This document shows positions 15,924 through 23,518 of a stretch of DNA of 64,000 nt, in pieces. The stretch spans positions 2,201,501 to 2,265,500 of the forward strand of contig NZ_LT627735.1 in assembly GCF_900101765.1 (NCBI RefSeq), in the 5' to 3' direction. The DNA comes from Nonlabens sp. Hel1_33_55. GTDB lineage: Bacteria > Bacteroidota > Bacteroidia > Flavobacteriales > Flavobacteriaceae. The notes beneath the pieces were generated by a model that had not been told where the DNA came from, ran no database searches, and saw nothing but the letters and a program-made list of their open reading frames with translations. The translations under genes and the position numbers were made by a program. The stretch's first letter is position 1. Every line of letters starts with the position of its first letter.

Positions 15924-16685
15924 ATGAGCACCTTTAAATTCAAGCAATTTGAAGTCGCTCAAGATCAATGTGCACAAAAAATAGGCACTGATGCTGTATT
16001 GCTGGGCGCATGGACAGATCCAAATGAAAAGCCTTATTCCATACTTGACATAGGAACAGGAACTGGTGTGATTGCGCTCATGATGGCACAGCGATTTTCT
16101 AATGCTCAGGTTGACGCCATTGAGATTGATGATGCAGCTTTTGAGCAAGCGACGGCGAATTTTGAGAATAGTCCTTATGGTGATCGTTTATTCTGTTATC
16201 ATGCTGCCTTTCAGGAATTCTATAAGGAGGTTGAAGATCGTTATGATTTAATCGTTTCAAACCCACCATTTTTTGATGGCCGGCTTGAAAGAGATGATGA
16301 TTTAGTGGATGAAAAGCGGCAACAAGCTCGCTTTGATGATGCGCTACCATTTGAAGAGTTGGTCTATGGCGTTTATCAATTACTGGAAACTGACGGGACT
16401 TTTGCTTGTGTCATCCCTTCAAATCGTGAAGAAAAGTTCTTGAAAATTACAGATCACTTTCAGCTAACACCAGTCCGCAAAACCTATGTACGTGGTATTG
16501 CAGATAGTCCTGTAAAAAGAGTTTTGATGGAGTTCCGCTTTCGCGAAAGCGATATCTCAACAGCCACTTCTACAAATAACCCTGTCGCTGATTGTAAAGT
16601 CGAACATCTTGTAATAGAAAAATCGCGTCACGACTACACTAAGGAGTACATTGAACTTACTAAGGATTTCTATCTGAAAATGTAG
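15924..16685 (+). CDS. trmN6: tRNA1(Val) (adenine-37-N6)-methyltransferase
   Basis: S-adenosylmethionine-dependent methyltransferase of the YfiC/TrmN6 type, 253 residues. The Rossmann core shows ILDIGTGTGVIALMMAQR as the SAM-binding motif I and IVSNPPFF as the catalytic NPPF motif typical of N6-adenine methyltransferases. The start KFKQFEVAQDQCAQKIGTD matches the family's N-terminal pattern. It probably belongs to the rpsP-rimM unit. A palindromic repeat (16536-16551) inside the gene is read as FRFRESD just before a low-conservation insert (STATSTNNPVAD), which suggests that this site tolerates extra sequence. Confidence 0.9.
   Translation: MSTFKFKQFEVAQDQCAQKIGTDAVLLGAWTDPNEKPYSILDIGTGTGVIALMMAQRFSNAQVDAIEIDDAAFEQATANFENSPYGDRLFCYHAAFQEFYKEVEDRYDLIVSNPPFFDGRLERDDDLVDEKRQQARFDDALPFEELVYGVYQLLETDGTFACVIPSNREEKFLKITDHFQLTPVRKTYVRGIADSPVKRVLMEFRFRESDISTATSTNNPVADCKVEHLVIEKSRHDYTKEYIELTKDFYLKM
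16536..16551. repeat. Dispersed palindrome, copy 6 (inside trmN6)
   Basis: Perfect 16-base palindrome in the methyltransferase gene, read as RFRES. Confidence 0.95.
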
Positions 16686-16763
16686 CAGGAGTTTTAAGGA
16701 GCTGCATAGGAATCTTATATTTACAGAGGTCTGCACTTTGCGACCATCGCTAAAAAAACACCT

Positions 16764-17942
16764 ATGAAACCTGACTTATTTGAAGCACCGGATTATTATC
16801 AGTTAGACGATTTGCTGACTGAGGAGCACAAGATGATACGTGATGCGGCACGTGAATGGGTAAAGCGTGATGTGTCTCCTATTATTGAAGAGGCAGCGCA
16901 AAAAGCCGAATTTCCTAAAAGTATTATTCCTGGGCTGGCATCTATAGGCGCTTTTGGCCCTTATATTCCAGAAGAATATGGCGGTCCTGGACTGGATCAG
17001 ATTTCTTACGGATTGATCATGCAGGAACTGGAACGCGGTGATAGCGGTGTACGTTCCACGGCATCTGTTCAATCCTCATTGGTGATGTATCCTATCTGGA
17101 AATATGGTAGCGAGGAGCAGAAAACCAAGTTCTTACCTAAGCTTGCCAGCGGCGAATTTATGGGATCCTTTGGGTTGACTGAACCTGATCACGGTTCTGA
17201 TCCTGGAAGCATGGTTACCCGATTCAAAGATGCTGGCGATCACGTGATTTTAAATGGTGCAAAGCTTTGGATCTCGAACAGTCCGTTTTGTGATGTGGCT
17301 GTGGTCTGGGCAAAAGATGAAAACAACCGTATCCATGGAGTGATCGTGGAGCGTGGCATGGAAGGATTTACTACTCCAGAAACGCATAACAAATGGTCGT
17401 TGCGTGCAAGTGCTACCGGCGAACTGATTTTTCAGGATGTAAAAGTTCCCAAGGCTAATATTCTGCCGGGTCGCTCTGGATTGGGAGCGCCGTTGAGCTG
17501 TTTGGACAGCGCTCGTTTTGGTATTGCTTGGGGCGCGATAGGTGCTGCCATGGATTGCTATGATACGGCGTTGCGGTATGCTAAGGAAAGAAAGCAATTT
17601 GGCAAACCCATTGCTGGATTCCAGCTACAACAAAAAAAACTAGCCGAGATGATTACCGAAATCACCAAAGCACAACTGCTCGCATGGCGATTAGGTGTAT
17701 TGCGTGAAGAAGGTAAAGCCACCAGTGCACAAATCTCCATGGCTAAAAGAAACAACGTTGAAATTGCGATCAACATCGCTCGCGAAGCCCGACAGATTCT
17801 AGGCGGCATGGGAATAACTGGTGAGTACAGCATTATGCGCCACAGCATGAATCTTGAAAGTGTTATTACCTATGAAGGAACGCACGATATTCATTTATTG
17901 ATTACTGGTCTGGATATCACCGGTGAGAATGCTTTTAATTAA
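16764..17942 (+). CDS. gcdH: Glutaryl-CoA dehydrogenase-like acyl-CoA dehydrogenase
   Basis: FAD-dependent acyl-CoA dehydrogenase, 392 residues. The protein matches the glutaryl-CoA type more closely than straight-chain dehydrogenases: RSTASVQSSLVMYPIWKYGS and GSFGLTEPDHGSDPGSM are the conserved substrate and FAD motifs, and YEGTHDIHLLITG near the C-terminus contains the catalytic Glu. GCDH oxidises and decarboxylates glutaryl-CoA to crotonyl-CoA in lysine and tryptophan breakdown. No other gene of that pathway is beside it, so the exact substrate remains inferred. It stands alone, followed by a terminator. Confidence 0.85.
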   Translation: MKPDLFEAPDYYQLDDLLTEEHKMIRDAAREWVKRDVSPIIEEAAQKAEFPKSIIPGLASIGAFGPYIPEEYGGPGLDQISYGLIMQELERGDSGVRSTASVQSSLVMYPIWKYGSEEQKTKFLPKLASGEFMGSFGLTEPDHGSDPGSMVTRFKDAGDHVILNGAKLWISNSPFCDVAVVWAKDENNRIHGVIVERGMEGFTTPETHNKWSLRASATGELIFQDVKVPKANILPGRSGLGAPLSCLDSARFGIAWGAIGAAMDCYDTALRYAKERKQFGKPIAGFQLQQKKLAEMITEITKAQLLAWRLGVLREEGKATSAQISMAKRNNVEIAINIAREARQILGGMGITGEYSIMRHSMNLESVITYEGTHDIHLLITGLDITGENAFN

Positions 17943-17972
17943 GACTTTGCCTTAAATTTTTTTAATACTCAC

Positions 17973-18000
17973 AAATCCCTTTCTTTATTTAAAGGGATTT
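17973..18000 (+). terminator. Terminator after the acyl-CoA dehydrogenase gene
   Basis: Inverted repeat AAATCCCTTT / AAAGGGATTT with an 8-base loop and a following T-rich run, 30 bases after the stop. Confidence 0.75.
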
Positions 18001-18030
18001 TATGTTTATTTGAAAATCTAAAAACACTAC

Positions 18031-18552
18031 ATGAAAAATTTGAAAGTATTTGGTCTAGTAATTCTATCCTTATTTATATTCTCGTGCACAGAGGAAGATG
18101 ATGATGGTGGGACTACAGATCCCAATGAATTGACTATGGCAAACCTAGCAGGCACATATAATGTGACTGCCTTGAGTGCGAGTGGTTCAGAGACCGATAC
18201 ATTTAATGGTCAAACGACGGTTGAAACATTTACTCTTGATGGTAGTGATTTCAACAATGTTACCATTTCATTTACAGAGGATGGTCGTATTTCCTCAAGT
18301 GGGACATTTACAACCACTGCAGTATATACTGAGAATGGCACAATGTATACAGAAGTTGAAACATCTGACCTGGATATTAGCGGTCGTTATTCTATTGATG
18401 GAAGCTCCTTAATTTTATCCGAAAGTGATGGTGCGGTAACCACAATTAATAACTTCTCCAGCAACGGGTTTGATTTGTTTTTTGAAATAATTGAAGCCGA
18501 AACAGACTACCGCTATGAGGCACAAGGAACTTATACGTTAGAACGCCAATAA
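18031..18552 (+). CDS. Lipocalin-like lipoprotein
   Basis: A 173-residue exported protein with a lipoprotein signal peptide (MKNLKVFGLVILSLFIFSC, cysteine at residue 19) followed by an acidic linker of Glu, Asp and Gly. The remainder is beta-rich; LAGTYNVTAL at about residues 39-48 and the ending YEAQGTYTLER look like the first and last strands of the small lipocalin-like lipoproteins found in Bacteroidota. Substrate unknown. The gene is alone between two terminators. Confidence 0.75.
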   Translation: MKNLKVFGLVILSLFIFSCTEEDDDGGTTDPNELTMANLAGTYNVTALSASGSETDTFNGQTTVETFTLDGSDFNNVTISFTEDGRISSSGTFTTTAVYTENGTMYTEVETSDLDISGRYSIDGSSLILSESDGAVTTINNFSSNGFDLFFEIIEAETDYRYEAQGTYTLERQ

Positions 18553-18573
18553 ATCTAGTATTTCTAGATCCTC

Positions 18574-18599
18574 AGCTGATTCAAATGAATCAGCTTTTT
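18574..18599 (+). terminator. Terminator after the lipocalin-like gene
   Basis: Perfect 9-base-pair stem AGCTGATTC / GAATCAGCT with an AAAT loop and a T5 run. Confidence 0.85.
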
Positions 18600-18682
18600 G
18601 ACTTTCCTAGAATAGTTCAAGATAATCCTTCAGCAAAGGCATCATGTTTGATGAGAATTCTGTCAACCAAACAAATTTCTCA

Positions 18683-19237
18683 ATGAAATCTATAATTATT
18701 CCAGCGATAGCAATAATGCTATCCACAATTTCCTTTGCACAAGATCTAGATCAAAACCTTTCAAGATCTGATTTTCAAGATGAGACTATTTATCGGTTGC
18801 AAATTTTACCGCTAGGTATAGAGGTTGAGAAAGACGTTTATAAAGATCTTTCAGTTTTGGCAAACCTTGGTGGTGTTCCACTATACTTGGGTAGAGAAAC
18901 AGAATTCAATAGTGGAACAAGCGGTTTCACAGTGATTCCATTCATAGACCTCCAAGCCAGATACTATACCAACTTCAAAAGAAGATTGGAATTAGGGAAA
19001 TCAATTAAGTATAATAGCGGCAATTTCATTGGGATAAAAACTACTCAATATTTCAGTGATTTTGGTAATTTAAATAGTAATGAGGCCAACTTAACTGGAT
19101 TCATATATGGACTGCAACGTACTTATGGTGATCATTGGCACCTTAATTTTGAAGCTGGAATATTTTATGGTAAAAATGAATTCGATCAAGAATTCGTATT
19201 GCCATTACCTACATTTCAAATAGGCTACACGTTCTAG
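18683..19237 (+). CDS. Outer-membrane beta-barrel-like protein, unnamed
   Basis: A 184-residue protein with a signal peptide (MKSIIIPAIAIMLSTISFAQ) and then alternating polar and hydrophobic strands with an aromatic C-terminus (FQIGYTF), which fits an outer-membrane barrel. I do not recognise a named family. The ATG at 18683 begins the signal peptide; the longer in-frame start adds 13 polar residues and is unlikely. The gene has neighbours of unrelated function, so no role can be inferred beyond envelope location. Confidence 0.7.
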   Translation: MKSIIIPAIAIMLSTISFAQDLDQNLSRSDFQDETIYRLQILPLGIEVEKDVYKDLSVLANLGGVPLYLGRETEFNSGTSGFTVIPFIDLQARYYTNFKRRLELGKSIKYNSGNFIGIKTTQYFSDFGNLNSNEANLTGFIYGLQRTYGDHWHLNFEAGIFYGKNEFDQEFVLPLPTFQIGYTF

Positions 19238-19289
19238 TTAATCCTATCCTAAACGATATTTTAGATCGCTCTTTCTTGCAACCAGCGAT

Positions 19290-19297
19290 TATTTTTG
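19290..19297 (+). promoter_or_regulatory. Putative -7 promoter box of the DUF3050 gene
   Basis: TATTTTTG, a match to TAnnTTTG, 12 bases before the ATG at 19310. The spacing would make the transcript nearly leaderless. Confidence 0.5.
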
Positions 19298-19309
19298 CAA
19301 AAAAGAATC

Positions 19310-20071
19310 ATGCAAGAGACATTGAATGAGGCGATCTCGCTTTCGCGAAAGCGGTTACTTCAACATCCACTTTATACGTCCATAAAAAATACAGAGCATT
19401 TACAGGCGTTTATGCAATCGCACGTCTATGCTGTATGGGATTTTATGTCTCTCCTTAAGGCTTTGCAGCAACAACTGACTTGTACAACACTACCTTGGCA
19501 ACCGGTTGGGAACACGCAGTTGAGATACTTGATTAATGAAATAGTACTCGCCGAAGAAACCGACCAAGATGCAGATGGTGATCGCATGAGCCATTACGAA
19601 ATGTATCTGGATGCCATGCAAGCCGCTGGAATTGACACTAAAGATGTAGAACAGCAAATCAATAGTTGGGCTTCCATAGGCAAGGTTCTAGCGATTACAA
19701 AAACTGATCAGTTGTCTGCTCACGTTAGCCAGTTTCTTGCCACTACTTTTGAGGTCATTCAGCGTGGTAAGTCTCACGAAATTGCGGCTGCGTTCACCTA
19801 TGGTCGTGAGGACCTGATTCCAGAAATGTTTACAGAAATCATTGGCGGATTAGAAAAATCTGAAGTATCCATCGACTTGTCTAAAATCAAATATTATTTT
19901 GATCGACATATCGAGCTGGATGGTGATGAGCATGGACCCATGGCCCACAAAATGGTCGCTCTTTTATGTGGCGATGATGAAAAGAAATGGAATGAAGCTA
20001 CCACTGTAAGTAAACAAGCACTTGAAAGCAGATACAAATTATTTACTGGTATTTTGGAAGAGCTAGCTTAG
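19310..20071 (+). CDS. DUF3050 (heme-oxygenase-like fold) protein
   Basis: A 253-residue helical protein of the DUF3050 group, which belongs to the heme-oxygenase-like di-iron/heme superfamily. Conserved features are HVYAVWDFMSLLKALQ near residue 40, EIVLAEETDQD, SHYEMYLDAM and, near the C-terminus, DRHIELDGDEHGP, which supply the His and Glu residues that could bind metal. The biological reaction is unknown. I chose the ATG at 19310 because the upstream TTG overlaps the -7 promoter box. A palindromic repeat lies near the start of the gene and encodes LSRKR in a helix. Confidence 0.85.
   Translation: MQETLNEAISLSRKRLLQHPLYTSIKNTEHLQAFMQSHVYAVWDFMSLLKALQQQLTCTTLPWQPVGNTQLRYLINEIVLAEETDQDADGDRMSHYEMYLDAMQAAGIDTKDVEQQINSWASIGKVLAITKTDQLSAHVSQFLATTFEVIQRGKSHEIAAAFTYGREDLIPEMFTEIIGGLEKSEVSIDLSKIKYYFDRHIELDGDEHGPMAHKMVALLCGDDEKKWNEATTVSKQALESRYKLFTGILEELA
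19338..19353. repeat. Dispersed palindrome, copy 7 (inside the DUF3050 gene)
   Basis: Perfect 16-base palindrome 28 bases after the start codon, read as LSRKR. Right flank GTTACTTCAAC resembles intergenic copies. Confidence 0.95.
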
Positions 20072-20082
20072 TAAAAAGGCTA

Positions 20083-20370
20083 CTAATTTTGTGTGTCGAT
20101 GTGATCGCGGTAATCTTCTTTTTCTACCATATTAGATATATCAACCACCGTTTTGATTTGGGGTGCGTGTTTTTTAACCGTTAATTCCACTCCAGATTTG
20201 AGTGTCATCTGGTTCACGTGACAACCTACACAAGTTCCCAATAACCGAACCTTCACATCAGTCCCATTCTCGATGGAAACCAATTCTATATCACCACCAT
20301 CACGCTGGAGAAATGGTCTGATTTCCTCAAGTCCTGCTTCTACTGCTGCTTTTAATTCGGTATCGTTCAT
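20083..20370 (-). CDS. NifU-like C-terminal domain iron-sulfur scaffold protein
   Basis: A 95-residue protein equal to the NifU C-terminal domain, which holds or passes on an iron-sulfur cluster. The motif GTCVGCHVNQMTLKSGVE contains the CxxC that binds the cluster, and EIRPFLQRDGGDIEL is the usual start of the domain. Its start codon overlaps the stop of the upstream mrp gene by one base (TAATG), so the two are translationally coupled, and their products are likely to act together in cluster transfer to target enzymes. Confidence 0.94.
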   Translation of the reverse strand: MNDTELKAAVEAGLEEIRPFLQRDGGDIELVSIENGTDVKVRLLGTCVGCHVNQMTLKSGVELTVKKHAPQIKTVVDISNMVEKEDYRDHIDTQN

Positions 20371-21515
20371 TATTGTTTTTTATTAACGGGACTACAACCT
20401 GCCATTGTTGTGATTTTGACAGCCTCAGTAGGTGGCATTTGGTCGTTGCGTCGCACGGTTTCTGTCACCACATTTCTGGTAATATCGATAAAGGATTTCT
20501 CTATCTCAGTTCCATCCTGTAATGCTGCTGGTCTACCAACATCGCCAGCTTCACGTATGCTCTGGATCAAAGGAAGTTCTCCTAAAAATGGTATGTCAAG
20601 ATCTTCCGCAAGGTGTTTTGCACCATGTTGACCGAAGATATGGTATTTTTTTTCTGGTAATTCTGGTGGCGTGAAATATGCCATGTTCTCAATAATTCCC
20701 AACACAGGTACATTGATGCTTTCCTGCTGGAACATCGCAACACCCTTGCGAGCATCTGCCAGTGCAACGGTTTGTGGTGTACTGACTACAACAGCTCCAG
20801 TCAATGGCAATGCCTGCATAATGCTCAAGTGAATATCTCCAGTTCCTGGAGGTAGATCTACTAGCAAGAAGTCAAGTTTTCCCCAATCTGCATCAAATAT
20901 CATTTGGTTCAAGGCTTTGCTAGCCATCGGTCCACGCCATACAACGGCTTGATCCAATTTTGTAAAAAAGCCAATGCTAAGAACTTTTACACCATAGCTT
21001 TCTACGGGTTTCATTTTTGACTTGCCATCAACATTAACAGACAACGGTCTCTCATTGACTACATCAAACATAATCGTAGCAGATGGGCCATAAATATCTG
21101 CATCCAGCAAACCTACTTTGAAACCCATTTTTGCAAGAGTCACAGCTAGATTTGCGGTAACCGTAGATTTCCCAACGCCACCTTTTCCAGAAGCGATAGC
21201 GATAATATTGTCAATCCCTGGAATAGGTTTTCCTTTAATTTCTGGGGCATTGTTGGCCTTTACTGGTGCCTCAACTTTCAAGTTCACCTTGACCTGAGCC
21301 TTATCAGAAATATTCTCTTTAATAACTTGTTGAATGGAGCTTTCCGTTTTCTTTTTTGCCTGTAATGCAGGGTTGGTAATGGTAATATCAACAATGACCT
21401 CATCGCCAAAAACCAGTACATTTTTCACCGCACCACTCTCTACCATATTTTGACCTTCGCCAGGTACGCTTATGGTTTCTAACACTTTAAGGACGGCACT
21501 TTTTTCTATCTTCAT
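20370..21515 (-). CDS. apbC: Mrp/ApbC iron-sulfur cluster carrier ATPase
   Basis: ParA-like P-loop ATPase that carries [4Fe-4S] clusters. The 381-residue protein has an N-terminal MIP18/DUF59 domain (about residues 1-90) and an ATPase domain with ASGKGGVGKST as the deviant Walker A, LLDADIYGPS, and DLPPGTGDIHL. The C-terminus ends with TMAGCSPVNKKQ and lacks an obvious CxxC in that tail; a conserved Cys pair is not clear, so cluster binding may need the NifU partner. I chose the ATG at 21515 over the TTG four codons upstream. It is coupled to nifU. Confidence 0.92.
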   Translation of the reverse strand: MKIEKSAVLKVLETISVPGEGQNMVESGAVKNVLVFGDEVIVDITITNPALQAKKKTESSIQQVIKENISDKAQVKVNLKVEAPVKANNAPEIKGKPIPGIDNIIAIASGKGGVGKSTVTANLAVTLAKMGFKVGLLDADIYGPSATIMFDVVNERPLSVNVDGKSKMKPVESYGVKVLSIGFFTKLDQAVVWRGPMASKALNQMIFDADWGKLDFLLVDLPPGTGDIHLSIMQALPLTGAVVVSTPQTVALADARKGVAMFQQESINVPVLGIIENMAYFTPPELPEKKYHIFGQHGAKHLAEDLDIPFLGELPLIQSIREAGDVGRPAALQDGTEIEKSFIDITRNVVTETVRRNDQMPPTEAVKITTMAGCSPVNKKQ

Positions 21516-21619
21516 ATCTCGTTTCAATTACTACAAATATAAGGTGTGCAGCGACGTATTGAAAATGATTCTAAATTATAATCAAGACCGATTGTTGTAG
21601 ATAATTTGTGTGGTTATTG

Positions 21620-21635
21620 CGCTTTCGCGAAAGCG
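21620..21635. repeat. Dispersed palindrome, copy 8
   Basis: Perfect 16-base palindrome in the interval between the divergent mrp and CBS genes; left flank GGTTATTG, right flank AACTCCTTAAAATCTATCC. Confidence 0.95.
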
Positions 21636-21737
21636 AACTCCTTAAAATCTATCCTAATAAAAAAGAGATAACGTAATTATTTTACAATATGTCTACAAAT
21701 TTCTTAACTTACTGGTTCTGTTTTTAAACAATTCGTT

Positions 21738-22202
21738 ATGGGTATCAAAAGTTTTATGGGCCGCAGGTCTGAGGTTAAAGAAGATAAAAGGGAATCCATA
21801 CGTGTAAAGGATTATATGAAGCGCAAGCTTATCACGTTTTCTCCAGACCAGAGTATCAATGAAGTGATGGAAATCATTCTTAAACAAAGGATTACTGGTG
21901 GTCCCGTGACAGATGAAGCTGGCAACCTTATAGGTATCATTAGCGATACAGATTTGATGCAGGTGATAGGCGATAGTCGTTACCACAATATGCCGGTAGG
22001 CGATAAAACGGTTCAAGATTATATGAGCAGCCAGGTCGCTACCATAGATGCAGAAGCTGATATATTTGACGCCGCTGGCCGATTCTTAAAATCAGGTCAC
22101 CGTCGCTTTCCAGTTATTGAAAACGGTAAATTGATAGGTCAGATCTCGAGAATGGATGTCATTATCGCCGCTACTAATTTGAAGAAAAATCACTGGAGGT
22201 AA
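21738..22202 (+). CDS. Two-CBS-domain protein
   Basis: A 154-residue cytoplasmic protein composed of a pair of CBS domains (about residues 25-80 and 92-150), the Bateman module that binds adenosine nucleotides. The first contains VKDYMKRKLITFSPDQS and GNLIGIISDTDLM, the second VQDYMSSQVATIDAEAD and GKLIGQISRMDVI. It has no attached enzyme or channel, so it is probably a stand-alone sensor. The function of its target is unknown. It overlaps the 3' end of the convergent GreA/GreB gene by 13 bases. Confidence 0.9.
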   Translation: MGIKSFMGRRSEVKEDKRESIRVKDYMKRKLITFSPDQSINEVMEIILKQRITGGPVTDEAGNLIGIISDTDLMQVIGDSRYHNMPVGDKTVQDYMSSQVATIDAEADIFDAAGRFLKSGHRRFPVIENGKLIGQISRMDVIIAATNLKKNHWR

Positions 22203-22696
22203 CTGATCTCCAGCACCTCTAATTTTCTGACTTCATTCCCTAGTTTGAAATCTACAACCTCGCTTTTATGAGCTCCTGCCAGTGCGCGAGCAATAGGTGT
22301 GTTAAATGCTATTTTACCTTGTGAAACATCTGCTTCATCTACTCCAACAATGGTGATTGTTTGCTTGGATTTTAACGCTTGATTTTTAAACACTACTGTT
22401 GCGCCAAATCTAACTTCGTCTTGAGCCTGATCTTCTGGTTTCAAGATTCTAACGCTAGCGATCCTTTCTTTTAGTAATTTAATTTTACCATGAATCAAGG
22501 TTTGGGATCTGCGCAGATCAGTTTCATTTTCATTGCTTAATTCGCCCAATTCCTTTTCCAATTCTTCCAGCTCATTTGATAGTTGCTCATAGCCTTGAGG
22601 TGTTACATAATTAATTACACCATCAGGCAGGATCGCTCTTTGTGGTATAACTACTGGTTCTTCCTGATCGCCTTCTTTTACAAATCCGCGGCTCAT
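22190..22696 (-). CDS. GreA/GreB family transcription elongation factor
   Basis: Transcript-cleavage factor that rescues backtracked RNA polymerase. The 168-residue protein has the N-terminal coiled coil (about residues 35-95, with YVTPQGYEQLSNELEEL and acidic residues near the tip that would place a metal in the polymerase channel) and the C-terminal FKBP-like domain (TIVGVDEADVSQGKIAFNTPIARALAGA). Its N-terminal 30 residues are an extra polar stretch. The start overlaps the DUF2237 gene stop by four bases, so these form an operon with thioredoxin. Confidence 0.9.
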   Translation of the reverse strand: MSRGFVKEGDQEEPVVIPQRAILPDGVINYVTPQGYEQLSNELEELEKELGELSNENETDLRRSQTLIHGKIKLLKERIASVRILKPEDQAQDEVRFGATVVFKNQALKSKQTITIVGVDEADVSQGKIAFNTPIARALAGAHKSEVVDFKLGNEVRKLEVLEISYLQ

Positions 22697-23055
22697 TCTG
22701 CATAGGTTTTAAGGACGTGAATATTTGTGTATTCCAATGCTTTTTCATCCGTTGCATCTAGATCAATTAGCGGTGCAACACCAGCTTTTTCTGCCTCTAG
22801 CCAGCGGCTTATACACAGACACCATTTATCGTCAGGTTTCAATCCCGGAAATCGATATTCGGGAATGGGTGTGGAAAGATCGTTGCCTTTGGATTTAGTA
22901 TATTCCAAAAATTCTTTAGTCATTATAGCGCAAACCACGTGTGTGCCAGTATCGGCATTTGAGGTTCTACAATAACCATCTCTATAAAATCCCGTCATTG
23001 GATCTGTACAACAACCCATCAACGGTTTCCCGAAAACATTCTTTTTACCATTCAT
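22693..23055 (-). CDS. DUF2237 family protein
   Basis: A 120-residue protein of the DUF2237 group, recognised by MNGKKNVFGKPLMGCCTDP, GFYRDGYCRT, HVVCAIMTKEFLEYTKSKGNDL and DKWCLCISRW. The conserved Cys residues (CC, C, C, CxC) suggest metal binding or redox chemistry, but no function has been shown to my knowledge. It is placed between thioredoxin (two bases) and the Gre factor (four-base overlap) in one operon, which supports a thiol link; that is inference. Confidence 0.9.
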   Translation of the reverse strand: MNGKKNVFGKPLMGCCTDPMTGFYRDGYCRTSNADTGTHVVCAIMTKEFLEYTKSKGNDLSTPIPEYRFPGLKPDDKWCLCISRWLEAEKAGVAPLIDLDATDEKALEYTNIHVLKTYAE

Positions 23056-23057
23056 AA

Positions 23058-23360
23058 TTATGCGTTTTGAATCTGGTGTCTCAAATCACTAATGGGCTGG
23101 ACACCACCGCCACGCCAGACTTGCTTGCCATTCTTAAATATCAAAAAGGCAGGAACGCCACGTACATTAAATTGTGTCGCTAGTGGTTTGTTTTTATCTA
23201 CATCAACTTTGATAATCTTGACCTCATCGCCCAGTTCTTTTTTGAGTTGTTCCAATACCGGCATCATGGTCTGACATGGACCACACCAGGTTGCAAAAAA
23301 GTCTACAAGTACCGGTACTTCATCATTTACTATTTCGCTAAACTTTGCCATCTTTTCCAT
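23058..23360 (-). CDS. trxA: Thioredoxin
   Basis: Small cytoplasmic thiol-disulfide reductase, 100 residues. It has the active site WCGPC (about residues 25-29) with the preceding VDFFATWCGPC and the conserved cis-Pro in RGVPAFLIFKNGK. No signal peptide, so it is cytoplasmic. It is the first gene of a three-gene operon with the DUF2237 and Gre genes. An alternative in-frame ATG (residue 4) would shorten it by three residues. The ordinary size and motif make the assignment safe. Confidence 0.95.
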   Translation of the reverse strand: MEKMAKFSEIVNDEVPVLVDFFATWCGPCQTMMPVLEQLKKELGDEVKIIKVDVDKNKPLATQFNVRGVPAFLIFKNGKQVWRGGGVQPISDLRHQIQNA

Positions 23361-23518
23361 TTTACTCTAAAATACGATAAGGGATTTTCAAGGCACAACA
23401 ACTCACATTTCTTTAAGAATCCTGACGTCATAAGATGAAGAATCAATCGTATTTGCAGTCATTGAATTAGGAAATCCTTTAAAAAGCAATCCACTTTAAT
23501 CAATACCTTTACATTGCT

